From JBNRMR01 sp050942895 (GTDB lineage: Bacteria; Bacillota; Clostridia; Christensenellales; UBA1750), in the NCBI GenBank assembly GCA_050942895.1, contig JBMNOE010000033.1, forward strand, positions 1 through 22,881: a stretch of 22,881 bases of DNA. Direction: 5' to 3'. The first letter of the stretch is position 1. The number at the start of each line of letters is the position of its first letter. The position numbers and the translations under genes are program-made. The notes under the pieces were generated by a model that searched no databases, was not told the DNA's origin, and was given only the letters and a program-made list of their open reading frames with translations. Positions 14,309-22,069 of this stretch are shown here, one piece after another.

Positions 14309-16084
14309 TTATTTGCTGATGGCCTGCTGGCGGTCATAAGCGGCCTGCGTCACAGCGATAACCTCGCTCAATCCCATGCGGTCAAACTCGGCCAAATAAG
14401 CGTCCCAGTCGCTGTCCAGGCTTACATCGCCCATGGCAAACCGCGTGAAATATTCGCGCATATAGGTCAAAATGGTGCCGTGCAGCTCTGTCATAACCTC
14501 CTGCTCCTGCTCATTGTAAACAAGGCCCACAACAGCGCCCTCTTTTTTTGCATATTGTATTTCAAGGCCGATACCCTTCTGAGCGCCGGACGCGGGATAA
14601 TTTCCTCCGCTGTAGTCGTGGGAGGAAACAACGCCGTCGTTCCAATAGCTTGAAATAATATGCGGGCCGGTTGTTCCCCACCACACGTTCTGCATGGTTC
14701 CCCAGGCGTTGCTGACGAACTTTAACGTGGGCTTGTAGCCGACGCTCTCAAACAAAGAGCGATCCCCCGGCTCAGGCTGCGTCCACTCGATTCCTTCACG
14801 GCCGAAGCGGTTCCACAGTGACATTTCTTCGCTGCACATAAAATCGCCGAACAAGAAGGCCGCCTCCGGCGATTCGCAGTTTTTAGTGATGACCATTCTG
14901 ATCGTCGGAAGGATCGGCACCCAGCACTGTTGGCGCAGGCCGCTTGGCCCTTCCAGCGGAGGAAGACCAACATATTGCTCGCGCTTGGGGTCGGTCGCGC
15001 TCAGGTTTGAAGACGAAATGCGCACAAAGGCCCCCACAGTTGCCGGATCCGGGCTGATCATGGCGGTCATCTGCGTTTGATCCTGAGTAAAGGAAACCGG
15101 GTCGAGCAGCCCCTCGTCGATCAGTCTCTTGGCAAAGCGCAGCCCTTCGCGCCATCCCTCTTGAGTGAAAGCCACATCGATTTTTCCGTTTTCAACCAGC
15201 CAATAATCCGGCTGCGCATAAACAAACGGGCTCATCAGCGCATATATGAAGTTTGCCGTCATCAGATCCCTGTAACTGACCAGACCTATTTCGTCAGCCT
15301 GACCGTTGCCGTTGGGATCGTTTTGCACAAATGCAGTGAGCACCGAGACAAACTCCTCAGTAGTCTGCGGCATTTCAAGCTCCAGAGCTTCCAGCCATGG
15401 CTCGTAAATCATTACACGGCCTCTTGAATATTGATTGTTCAGCGATTCTGATATAGCAAAAACGCCGTATACACTGCCGTCATAGGCAGTCACATATGAA
15501 AGAAGCTCCTCCTTGGACATGGCCGTCCCCTGGGGGCCCTGGGTCGCCTGATCCGTGTAATATGAAAGATTCTTATAGTAATCCGTGGTGGGCACTATCA
15601 TCCCCGCCTGCCCATACTTAACTAAATTCGTCTGCCCGCCCAGTGGATGCAGCAAAATATCCGGCAGCTCGTTTCCTCCAGCCATTATCATCAGCTCAAC
15701 CTTTTGCAAAAACTCAGTATCGTTGCTGGGGAACTCGACGAAGCTCAGATCAAAATTGGCGGCTTCCTCAAGGGCGAGGGTCTGCAGGTTGGTCTCCCAG
15801 TTTTCAATAGCCACATTTTGCGCCACGCCGACAGAAAGAGATATCTTCTCTTTGGCTATAGGAAGCGTTCCCGGCGGGTTTAGGTTCGAATCGGTCAGCG
15901 GACTGCTCTGTTGATCAGGCGCTTCGCTGGCAGCAGCCGTCGGAGATGCCGTCTGAGCAGCGGCGGAGGTCGCCTGAGGGGCGGTGGAATCCGGCTGCGT
16001 GGACGAAAGAGGGGGCGTGCATCCGGCCAACAGAGTCAGCGTCAGAATAAGCAAGATGGCCCGCAGCAAATTATTTCTTTTCAT
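14309..16084 (-). CDS. Extracellular solute-binding lipoprotein of the sugar-type ABC importer
   Basis: 591 residues from the ATG at 16084, which has AAAGGAGG 7 bases upstream (an in-frame ATG at 16117 has none). A lipoprotein signal, MKRNNLLRAILLILTLTLLA then Gly-Cys22, would be cut before Cys22 and lipidated. Residues ~25-70 are a Ser/Thr/Ala/Pro/Gln-rich linker. From ~75 the fold follows the large LplA/YtcQ-type binding proteins: ISLSVGVAQN, ELPDILLHPLG, DGSVYGVFAISES, QNDPNGNGQADEIGL (an EF-hand-like Asp loop common in this family), and a C-terminal alpha-helical block. It delivers a carbohydrate, probably an oligosaccharide, to the two permeases downstream. The ligand cannot be read from sequence. 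Confidence 0.92.
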   Translation of the reverse strand: MKRNNLLRAILLILTLTLLAGCTPPLSSTQPDSTAPQATSAAAQTASPTAAASEAPDQQSSPLTDSNLNPPGTLPIAKEKISLSVGVAQNVAIENWETNLQTLALEEAANFDLSFVEFPSNDTEFLQKVELMIMAGGNELPDILLHPLGGQTNLVKYGQAGMIVPTTDYYKNLSYYTDQATQGPQGTAMSKEELLSYVTAYDGSVYGVFAISESLNNQYSRGRVMIYEPWLEALELEMPQTTEEFVSVLTAFVQNDPNGNGQADEIGLVSYRDLMTANFIYALMSPFVYAQPDYWLVENGKIDVAFTQEGWREGLRFAKRLIDEGLLDPVSFTQDQTQMTAMISPDPATVGAFVRISSSNLSATDPKREQYVGLPPLEGPSGLRQQCWVPILPTIRMVITKNCESPEAAFLFGDFMCSEEMSLWNRFGREGIEWTQPEPGDRSLFESVGYKPTLKFVSNAWGTMQNVWWGTTGPHIISSYWNDGVVSSHDYSGGNYPASGAQKGIGLEIQYAKKEGAVVGLVYNEQEQEVMTELHGTILTYMREYFTRFAMGDVSLDSDWDAYLAEFDRMGLSEVIAVTQAAYDRQQAISK

Positions 16085-16146
16085 TAGTTTCCTCCTTTTA
16101 TTGGGCAAGCGGTTCATTCATATGGCAAACCGATAACTTCTGCGAA

Positions 16147-16197
16147 GGCTGTGCGTGTCCCCGCTTCAAGGACGCCAAGAGCCGCCGCGCACAGGCC
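16147..16197 (-). other. GC-rich foldable leader before the binding-protein gene
   Basis: On the minus strand GGCCTGTGCGCG (16186-16197) can pair with CACGCACAGCC (16147-16157) with one bulge, enclosing a loop that includes GTCC/GGAC pairs. It lies in the 5' leader if transcription starts near 16240. It has no T-run and no known RNA class was recognised. Confidence 0.35.
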
Positions 16198-16246
16198 GCC
16201 TTACGGCCGGCGGGTATGGTTCCTTGATCGAGCTTCGATATGACCC

Positions 16247-16252
16247 TATATA
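16247..16252 (-). promoter_or_regulatory. Candidate -10 box of the ABC importer operon
   Basis: Minus strand TATATA within GCATTATATAGGG. No convincing -35 is present, as expected for a promoter that depends on an AraC-type activator bound just upstream. Confidence 0.3.
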
Positions 16253-16286
16253 ATGCTTTGCTTCTTAAAAATAACCCAGCCATACC

Positions 16287-16347
16287 GAATTTACAATATG
16301 AAATCAGCAAATCTATGCTGAATTTACATAAAAGCGATGCTGAATTT
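16287..16347. promoter_or_regulatory. Helically phased GAATTT repeats, candidate AraC-type binding sites
   Basis: ATGCTGAATTT occurs at 16315-16325 and again, identical, at 16337-16347 (22 bp apart). A third related site, CCGAATTTACA, begins at 16285, and its GAATTT is 33 bp from the next. Two- and three-turn spacing of direct repeats is how AraC-family half-sites are arranged. They lie upstream of the candidate -10 of the importer operon. The rest of the 395-bp gap 16085-16479 holds the two promoters and the leader. Confidence 0.45.
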
Positions 16348-16390
16348 CGCCATGAGACTCTGAAAATCCCATTTTAAGGGCTCCAAAGAC

Positions 16391-16418
16391 TTGCGGCAGC
16401 AAATAAATCAAGTATAAT
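16391..16418 (+). promoter_or_regulatory. Promoter of the membrane-bound AraC regulator
   Basis: TTGCGG (16391-16396), 16-base spacer, TATAAT (16413-16418). Followed by a leader of ~55 bases and GGAGG at 16468-16472. Confidence 0.6.
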
Positions 16419-16479
16419 AATAGGCAAAGACAAACAATAAATAATCTACTTGATTAAAAACGAAACTGGAGGCCTATGA

Positions 16480-18702
16480 ATGAAAGGTCAAGTAAGCAAA
16501 CGGTTTTTCTGCACATATCTGGCGCTGCTGGTCTGCCTTTTGCTGCTTTCAATGCCCCTTTACCACATGGTCTATTCGCTGTTCACCCAAAATTATTTGA
16601 ATACCAATATGCAGATGTTAGAATCCGGCCTGAACCAACTTTCCGGCGAGATAGAAGGGGTTTCTTCAATTTTGCAGGACGTTTTCTCCAATCCGGCCAT
16701 TATGAATGTCCGCTTTATCAAGCCCCAAGCCGACGAAGGCGACATCCGCCATTTTTCCACGGAGGATTACTACCGAAGCATGGCCGCGCAAAACGAATTC
16801 TACCGGTCGCTATATAAAATCAGCATCATAACAGATTGCGGCATAGTGCTGTCAAACGATATAATCATCACCGGAAAGCGCATTCACTACTCCGGCGATG
16901 CCTTTTACCCGGATTACTTTCAAATCGAGGGCCACAATAACTACTCGGAATGGAAAAGCGCCATGATAGAAAGCGCCAATATCTCCCGACTTGTGCAGGC
17001 CCAAAACATAGTCTCAATTGATAACCGCAGCTATAACGCTTTAGTGTATCTGATGCCTATGGCAAATTCGGCCTCGCGCAACAACAGCTTTTTCTATGCC
17101 ACTATTGACACCCAAAGCCTTGTTTCCAATCTGGTAACGCAAGAGCTGCTGGAAAACGGCGCCCTTGCCTTGAATGACTTAAGCGGCGCCCTTCTTTACA
17201 GCCATGGCAACGCTCCGCAGGACGAGCTGGTTTATATCGAAGGAGAGAACAGCGGCCTGGGCCTTCGCGCCACAGTGGGAATCTCCAAAGCGTTTATCTC
17301 TCACCAACTGCTGCCCCTCAAGCAGATCGCCCTTGTGTTTTTCGCCCTTTATCTGCTGGCCGGTCTGGCCTTAAGCGGCTTTTTCACCTGGCGCAGCATA
17401 CGACCTATCCGCAGCCTGGTATCGGCCGCTTCTTCAACAGGCGGGAACAGGCTACAATCAGAAAGTCCGCCGGTCAGACAGGGAGAATACCAGTTTTTGA
17501 TGGACTTCATCAGCGATACCGATATGGCGCTGGAGCAATATCAAAAAGCACTTTCACAGCAAAAAGAGCTGCTGCGAGTTAATCTGTTTGAACGGATGCT
17601 CCACGGCCTGGCCTTTGATGCATCTGATTATGGGCGGGCGCAGGCCTATTTCAGCGGCTTTCCCCAATGCTACAGGGTGGCTGCGGCGCGGCTGAACGAT
17701 GCGGAAAGCCATATGCTTACAGCCGATGCCGCACGCCGTTCCTTAATTTTATCTGCGGTGAACTCTATGCTGCCGCCGGGGACGCACCACCATTTCACCG
17801 CCAATCTGCTGGTTTTAGTTCTGCCGGAAGATGAGATCAATGCCCACCGCAAGTTGCTTGAGGCCCTGATGAGAGCGCTTCCTGAAAATACCTGCAACCG
17901 CATCGCCTTCAGCGATCTATTTTCCGGAATGCAGGAGCTGTACGGCGCATTTGCCCAGTGCCAGCGAATTCTGCGGCAGATGGGAATAGACGGCGAATCC
18001 GTTTGCGGGTGGTGCGATCTGCCCGCCTCCAGCACCTCTTCATTGCCGTATCGCCACGAGGCGGCAAGGTTTTATCAGCTGATACTGCGCCAGGACAGCG
18101 ACGCTGCGGCGAAGGTTATCGAAAGCGCTCTGTCCAGCATGTGCGAGTCTGGGCTGCTGTCGGAAAGCGAGGTCCAGCAGGTGTTTTTCACCTTCCGCCA
18201 AGAACTGGTCCTTGTCCATAGCGAGCTGGCCACCCTTGGGCAGGAGCTAATGGCGCTGCCTGATTATGACGCATCGCTGGACGTTGATACGCTCTTTAAT
18301 CGCCTTAAGACCAGCGCAGCGCAAGCCTGTGAGGGAATTCACAGGCGCCAGCAGGATGAAAATGAAGCCTTCGAGCATTCTGTATTTACATATATAAACG
18401 AGCATATAGATGACATCAATCTGTACATTAAAGCGGTAACAGCTCATTTTAGCATCCCTGAGGCCCGCCTTCAGGCCATAGTTCGCCGCTTTTCCGGCAA
18501 GAGCTTTTTTGAGTATGTCGAAGGCAAACGGATGCAGATGGCCGAGCAACTGGTGTGCCATACAGATCTTCCAATTACTCAGATGGTAGGCATTTGCGGC
18601 TACGGAACTCTAAATTCATTTTACAAGGCTTTTCGGCGCAACTTCGGCAAATCCCCCAACACGATGCGCAAGCAGCAAGCTAAAGCTGATAGCAGCAGTT
18701 GA
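16480..18702 (+). CDS. Membrane-anchored AraC-family regulator (YesN/YtdP-like)
   Basis: 740 residues. TM1 is at ~9-32 (FFCTYLALLVCLLLLSMPLY), an extracellular sensor region spans ~33-280, TM2 is at ~281-303 (QIALVFFALYLLAGLALSGF), then WRSIRPIRSLV begins a HAMP-like linker. A cytoplasmic central region of ~300 residues leads to a C-terminal AraC DNA-binding domain from ~630: VFTYINEHIDDINLYIKAVTAHFSI, then QLVCHTDLPITQMVGICGY, NSFYKAFRRNFGKSPNTMR. This one-component layout is standard for regulators next to LplABC-type importers. Divergent from the importer operon, so likely its activator in response to an external sugar. The ATG at 16480 has GGAGG 7 bases upstream; an earlier ATG at 16476 is out of frame. 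Confidence 0.9.
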   Translation: MKGQVSKRFFCTYLALLVCLLLLSMPLYHMVYSLFTQNYLNTNMQMLESGLNQLSGEIEGVSSILQDVFSNPAIMNVRFIKPQADEGDIRHFSTEDYYRSMAAQNEFYRSLYKISIITDCGIVLSNDIIITGKRIHYSGDAFYPDYFQIEGHNNYSEWKSAMIESANISRLVQAQNIVSIDNRSYNALVYLMPMANSASRNNSFFYATIDTQSLVSNLVTQELLENGALALNDLSGALLYSHGNAPQDELVYIEGENSGLGLRATVGISKAFISHQLLPLKQIALVFFALYLLAGLALSGFFTWRSIRPIRSLVSAASSTGGNRLQSESPPVRQGEYQFLMDFISDTDMALEQYQKALSQQKELLRVNLFERMLHGLAFDASDYGRAQAYFSGFPQCYRVAAARLNDAESHMLTADAARRSLILSAVNSMLPPGTHHHFTANLLVLVLPEDEINAHRKLLEALMRALPENTCNRIAFSDLFSGMQELYGAFAQCQRILRQMGIDGESVCGWCDLPASSTSSLPYRHEAARFYQLILRQDSDAAAKVIESALSSMCESGLLSESEVQQVFFTFRQELVLVHSELATLGQELMALPDYDASLDVDTLFNRLKTSAAQACEGIHRRQQDENEAFEHSVFTYINEHIDDINLYIKAVTAHFSIPEARLQAIVRRFSGKSFFEYVEGKRMQMAEQLVCHTDLPITQMVGICGYGTLNSFYKAFRRNFGKSPNTMRKQQAKADSSS

Positions 18703-18799
18703 ATATTTTACAGCCGCAGAAGCAATACAAAAGGGATGCTCAACAAATGGCACCCCGCAAAGCTATCAATCATTTCTTCGGGCCGGCTTTACCCGCTTT

Positions 18800-19339
18800 T
18801 CACCCGCTTTTTCTTTTGTTATATCTTTCTTCCTCGCTGAATATGCAGCCGCAGTATTTTTGCATGTATAGCTCAAGTGATCTGGCCGCATTTTGACCTT
18901 CACGGAAATATGGCCTGAAATCGCGGTATAAAAACTCCACTCCGTTTTTCTTTGCTGCTTCCTCTGCGGTTTTGCGCAGAAGCTCATGGTTTTGATAAGG
19001 GCTTATAAGCAAAGTCGTCGTGAAGGAGCAGTAGCCGTTTTCAGCGGCATATTTCGCTGCTTTCCCCATGCGCAGCTCATAGCAGCGGCCGCAGCGGTCG
19101 TCAAAATCAGGCGATACCTCTTGGATAAACTGCCTGAGACCGTAATCACCTTCCGCCACCGCCTGCATATCTATACTCTTTGCGTAGGCCAGGAATGCGT
19201 CCCTGCGGCTCTTATATTCGGTAAAGGGGTGTATGTTGGGATTATACCAAAACCCCACAGGCTCGATCCCCTCCGAGCGCAAAACTTCTATGCATTTTAT
19301 TGAGCAAGGCCCGCAACAGGCATGCATGAGTGTTTTCAT
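18800..19339 (-). CDS. queH: Epoxyqueuosine reductase QueH
   Basis: 179 residues. Recognised by MKTLMHACCGPCS at the N-terminus (C8, C9, C12), FWYNPNIHPFTEY, DRCGRCYELRM (C83, C86) and the C-terminal KYCGCIFSEEERY. These cysteines bind the Fe-S and metal centre in this family (formerly DUF208). QueH does the last step of queuosine formation, reducing epoxyqueuosine in tRNA; it is the non-homologous substitute for QueG. I use the ATG at 19339 because GGAAG lies 6 bases upstream and the family starts just before the ACCGPC motif; the frame extends to 19360. Monocistronic, with its own promoter. No other queuosine gene is in the window. Confidence 0.93.
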   Translation of the reverse strand: MKTLMHACCGPCSIKCIEVLRSEGIEPVGFWYNPNIHPFTEYKSRRDAFLAYAKSIDMQAVAEGDYGLRQFIQEVSPDFDDRCGRCYELRMGKAAKYAAENGYCSFTTTLLISPYQNHELLRKTAEEAAKKNGVEFLYRDFRPYFREGQNAARSLELYMQKYCGCIFSEEERYNKRKSG

Positions 19340-19398
19340 ATCATCTTCCTTTGCTGACAAACAAGCGCACCCGCGCCTGCAGGATAATCCCGCACTTC

Positions 19399-19427
19399 AT
19401 TTTACTATACTTTTTCCCAAACAGCAA
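19399..19427 (-). promoter_or_regulatory. Promoter of queH
   Basis: Minus strand TTGCTG (19422-19427), 17-base spacer, TAAAAT (19399-19404). It lies between the bidirectional terminator at 19467-19488 and the queH start. Confidence 0.55.
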
Positions 19428-19466
19428 CAACGCTCCCAACCTGAATAAATAATAAAACAAAAAGAA

Positions 19467-19488
19467 AACGCCTTGTTCAAAAGGCGTT
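19467..19488. terminator. Terminator hairpin, T-runs on both strands
   Basis: AACGCCTT-GTTCAA-AAGGCGTT forms an 8-bp stem. On the plus strand it is followed by AGTTTTTTAG, on the minus strand by TTCTTTTTGTTTT. It ends the small membrane-peptide transcript (minus) and shields queH from readthrough. Confidence 0.8.
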
Positions 19489-19514
19489 AGTTTTTTAGAA
19501 GCTTTCCAAAGGTT

Positions 19515-19604
19515 TTAAAGGATCATTAGGAGCAAAAAAGCGGCGCTGGCGCCGGCCATGACTAATGCGAAACCCCGAAGACGCCGTATTACGTATTGTT
19601 TCAT
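19515..19604 (-). CDS. Putative 29-residue single-helix membrane peptide
   Basis: The reading frame gives MKQYVIRRLRG followed by a hydrophobic stretch FALVMAGASAAFLLLMIL and a stop. The basic N-terminus and ~18 hydrophobic residues make a minimal inner-membrane peptide. It has a full expression unit: consensus promoter (19653-19681), a G-rich ribosome binding site (AGGGGGCGG, the last five bases 7 bases before the ATG), and a terminator at 19467-19488. An overlapping frame from the ATG at 19608 would encode a 37-residue, Arg-rich, non-hydrophobic peptide; I prefer the hydrophobic frame but cannot exclude the other. No family was recognised. A transcribed small RNA is a further alternative. 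Confidence 0.5.
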   Translation of the reverse strand: MKQYVIRRLRGFALVMAGASAAFLLLMIL

Positions 19605-19625
19605 TCATTATCCGCCCCCTTTATC

Positions 19626-19647
19626 TTGGTTAGTCCTGGCTAACTAA
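19626..19647. promoter_or_regulatory. 22-bp dyad TTGGTTAG-N6-CTAACTAA, candidate operator
   Basis: The half-sites match at 7 of 8 positions as an inverted repeat around TCCTGG. It lies at about +1 to +22 of the transcript from the 19653-19681 promoter, a position for repression. The half-site resembles TTAGGTTAG of DtxR/IdeR iron boxes, but the spacing is wider than the canonical 19-bp box, so the regulator is open. Confidence 0.45.
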
Positions 19648-19652
19648 GGTTT

Positions 19653-19681
19653 ATTTTAATACATCATAGCCCCTTTGTCAA
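19653..19681 (-). promoter_or_regulatory. Consensus promoter of the membrane-peptide gene
   Basis: Minus strand TTGACA (19676-19681), 17-base spacer, TAAAAT (19653-19658). The -35 is a perfect consensus. Confidence 0.75.
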
Positions 19682-19696
19682 CAGATGTCCAAAAAA

Positions 19697-20218
19697 TTAC
19701 AGAATATATTCGTCACTCCAAAGCTGAGCCTCGATATATGTGTAGCGTTCCTTCACGGATTCCAAAAGCTGATCCACTCCTCCGCATTCGCCGATTTTTC
19801 TTTCAAGGGCGCTCTTTAAAAACGGAGGCCTTCTTTCCGGTTTATCCATCTTCGCCATGCTGTCGCCAAATGTGAAGCTCACATGGCCCTCATCTATCTT
19901 GCTCAGGTTAAGCCTTGTAATTGTTCCCTTTCCAAACCAGCCGTCCAGGTATTCGCTTCCCTGCAGCACAAAATACAGGGGATGCTGCGTCTGGGGCCGG
20001 CCTCCCATTTCCAAAAAGCTTTCATAGAGCCATTTTTCCGTTCTGATTCTTTTCGGATAATAATTTTCAAAATCCGCAAACCTGCCGAAGGCCGTGCCCT
20101 GAAAGCTTTCCGCCAGCTCTTTTGCCTTTGCGTAAGCTTCGTGCTCAGACAACCGCGTAATGCTCCTAAACGGATCGCAATCCGGGCTGCAATAGTTCAA
20201 AATATATAAGCCTTTCAA
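19697..20218 (-). CDS. Conserved-looking hypothetical protein, TTG start
   Basis: 173 residues, soluble, with no signal peptide or membrane helix. Landmarks: LYILNYCSPDCDPFRSITRL at the N-terminus, FGRFADFENYYPKRI (~44-58), HPLYFVLQGSEYLDGWFGKG (~79-98) and a C-terminal helix. The aromatic-rich blocks and compact motifs suggest a genuine folded protein, and I believe similar proteins exist in Clostridia, but I know no function or family name. The only usable start is TTG at 20218, with GGAG 8 bases upstream; no in-frame ATG lies nearby. A TTGACA/TATAAT promoter sits ~55-85 bases upstream. No terminator follows, so it may read into the small membrane-peptide gene. Confidence 0.8.
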   Translation of the reverse strand: MKGLYILNYCSPDCDPFRSITRLSEHEAYAKAKELAESFQGTAFGRFADFENYYPKRIRTEKWLYESFLEMGGRPQTQHPLYFVLQGSEYLDGWFGKGTITRLNLSKIDEGHVSFTFGDSMAKMDKPERRPPFLKSALERKIGECGGVDQLLESVKERYTYIEAQLWSDEYIL

Positions 20219-20272
20219 GTTTTAATCTCCTGCATAAAACGAAATTTGCTGACCTTTTTTCTGGACAATGAA

Positions 20273-20302
20273 ATTATACTCCGCGAAACCATGGCCTGTC
20301 AA
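20273..20302 (-). promoter_or_regulatory. Consensus promoter of the hypothetical gene
   Basis: Minus strand TTGACA (20297-20302), 18-base spacer, TATAAT (20273-20278). Both boxes match the consensus exactly. Confidence 0.75.
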
Positions 20303-20349
20303 AGCAAAAATAGCAAAAAAGAGCGGGGAGATTAAATCGGTTTTAAAGG

Positions 20350-20379
20350 TTGACTTATTTTGTGAAGCTGTGTTAATAT
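20350..20379 (+). promoter_or_regulatory. Promoter of the sodium:solute symporter
   Basis: TTGACT (20350-20355), 18-base spacer, TAATAT (20374-20379), giving a leader of ~85 bases. It supports the start at 20469 over the long upstream extension of the frame. It diverges from the promoter at 20273-20302. Confidence 0.6.
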
Positions 20380-20468
20380 GGCTGGGTAGCATGGTATATT
20401 TGGGGAAATTTGCCGAATTTACGGTGGAATTCCAAAATCAAAAAGAAGAATGGAAGGACGGAAGGATT

Positions 20469-21929
20469 ATGAAGTATTTCTTTCTGGCCGCGTATGCGCT
20501 GATTATGGTGCTGATCGCGGTTTTTGCACGCCGCGGCGCCAAGAATGTGAACGAGTTTGTTCTGGGCGGGCGCAACGTGGGCCCCTGGCTGAGCGCTTTC
20601 GCCTATGGCAACAGCTATTTTTCATCGGTCATTTTCATTGGCTATGCAGGGCGCAACGGCTGGAATTTCGGCGTATCCTCGCTGTGGATAGCCATCGGCA
20701 ACGCCATAATCGGTAGCCTGCTGGCATGGGTCTTCCTGGCAAAGCCCGCCAGGAGCATGACTCAGCGGCTTAAGACCTCAACAATGCCGGAGTTTTTTAA
20801 CGCTAGATATTCCAGCAAATGGATGAAGATCATCTCATCGGCTGTAATCTTCATCTTCCTGGTGCCATATTCCGCTTCGGTTTATCAGGGCCTAGGCAAT
20901 GTTTTTGAAAGCCTTTTCGGCATTCCATTTATTTATTGCATGATATTGATGGCAACCCTCACTTTGGTTTATCTGCTGGTGGGCGGCTATCTAACCACCG
21001 TTTTGGGGGACTTTTTCCAGGGGATTGTTATATTCGTGGGCGTGGGCTTCATGCTTTTTTTCCTGTTCAGGCATATGGGCGGCGTAGGCCAGGCCTTTAC
21101 CGCGCTGGCTGATATCGGCACCGAGTTAACGGGCCTATTCTCCACAGGGGTTTCAACGCCCTTTGCGCTTTTGTCTTTGGTGGTGCTGACATCCTTCGGC
21201 CCATGGGGGCTGCCCCAGATGGTGCATAAATTTTATGCCATAAAGGACGAGAAATCCATACCGAAGAGCATGATAATTTCAACCATATTCGCTCTTTTGA
21301 TCGGCGGGGGCGCATATGGCGCGGGCGCTTTCAGCCGCGTGGTTTTAAACAATGTTCTGCCGAGCGCAACGGCCACCTCCTCTGCCTACGATATGGTAAT
21401 GCCCAATGTGTTTTATACTGCCCTGCCGGAAATGCTGATGGGCCTGATCGTGGTCTTGATGCTCTCTGCCAGCATAAGTACCCTGTCCTCCCTGGTGCTG
21501 ACATCGGCCGCCACCGTGGCGCTGGACCTTTTCAAGGGTGTTTTAACCCCCAACATGAGCCAAAAAAACGTGATGATCCTGATGCGCTCCATGTGCGTGG
21601 TGTTTGTGGCCGCCTCGGTTATCATATCAATTACCAGCGTGGAGGGAATCGTGGCGCTGATGTCGCTTTCATGGGGAACTGTCGCAGGAGCGTCCATTGG
21701 CCCCTTTGTGCTGGGGCTGAAGTGGCGCGGCGCCACAAAGGCGGGTGCCTGGGCGGGCATGATCGGCGGTTTGGCGGCATCAATAGGTCTCACGCTTATA
21801 ATGGGCATGTCGCAAACGCCCGTAACCGGCAGCATCGCCATGGCGGTGTCCTTCATTTTAACATGGGTTGTTTCACTACTGACAAAAAAGCCTGAGAGCG
21901 ACCTTTTGGCGCTGGCCTTCGGCGAATAA
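20469..21929 (+). CDS. Sodium:solute symporter (SSS family)
   Basis: 486 residues and about 12-13 membrane helices, the normal size. Family marks are FVLGGRNVGPWLSAFAYGNSYFSS near the N-terminus (TM2 region), GYAGRNGWNFGVSSLWIAIGN, the PEFFNARYSSKWMKI loop after TM3-4, VGGYLTTVLGDFFQG in the core, and SASISTLSSLVLTSAATVALDLFK in TM8-9 with the Ser/Thr residues that form the Na2 sodium site. It imports a small solute with Na+; the general look is of the proline/pantothenate branch but the substrate cannot be assigned. Start chosen at ATG 20469 (GGACGG 7 bases upstream); the frame is open from 20268, which would translate the promoter. Monocistronic with its own terminator. Confidence 0.9.
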   Translation: MKYFFLAAYALIMVLIAVFARRGAKNVNEFVLGGRNVGPWLSAFAYGNSYFSSVIFIGYAGRNGWNFGVSSLWIAIGNAIIGSLLAWVFLAKPARSMTQRLKTSTMPEFFNARYSSKWMKIISSAVIFIFLVPYSASVYQGLGNVFESLFGIPFIYCMILMATLTLVYLLVGGYLTTVLGDFFQGIVIFVGVGFMLFFLFRHMGGVGQAFTALADIGTELTGLFSTGVSTPFALLSLVVLTSFGPWGLPQMVHKFYAIKDEKSIPKSMIISTIFALLIGGGAYGAGAFSRVVLNNVLPSATATSSAYDMVMPNVFYTALPEMLMGLIVVLMLSASISTLSSLVLTSAATVALDLFKGVLTPNMSQKNVMILMRSMCVVFVAASVIISITSVEGIVALMSLSWGTVAGASIGPFVLGLKWRGATKAGAWAGMIGGLAASIGLTLIMGMSQTPVTGSIAMAVSFILTWVVSLLTKKPESDLLALAFGE

Positions 21930-21950
21930 AGGAATGGCTTATTAAACAGC

Positions 21951-21988
21951 AAAAGCCGGGAGTGAAATCTCCGCCCCGGCTTTTTTCT
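21951..21988 (+). terminator. Terminator of the symporter gene
   Basis: AAAAGCCGGG...CCCGGCTTTTTTC forms a strong stem with an inner GGAG/CTCC pairing, followed by a T-run. It starts about 22 bases after the stop codon. Confidence 0.9.
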
Positions 21989-22069
21989 TTTTTCTTTTTT
22001 TGTTATCTCTTTTCGTCCCGCTCAAGTTGCTATTGTGCAAAACCGCTTTCTGCGGCTATTTTCACGGTT

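Noticed and set aside
16098..16310. 70-codon minus-strand frame in the importer/regulator gap
   Set aside because: Cys/Arg-rich product without a motif, overlapping the probable promoter and leader of the binding-protein gene.
20268..20468. N-terminal extension of the symporter to 20268
   Set aside because: Covers a good promoter (20350-20379) and adds 67 residues not found in SSS proteins.
21413..21952. 179-codon minus-strand frame opposite the symporter
   Set aside because: Antisense to conserved transmembrane segments; no independent support.
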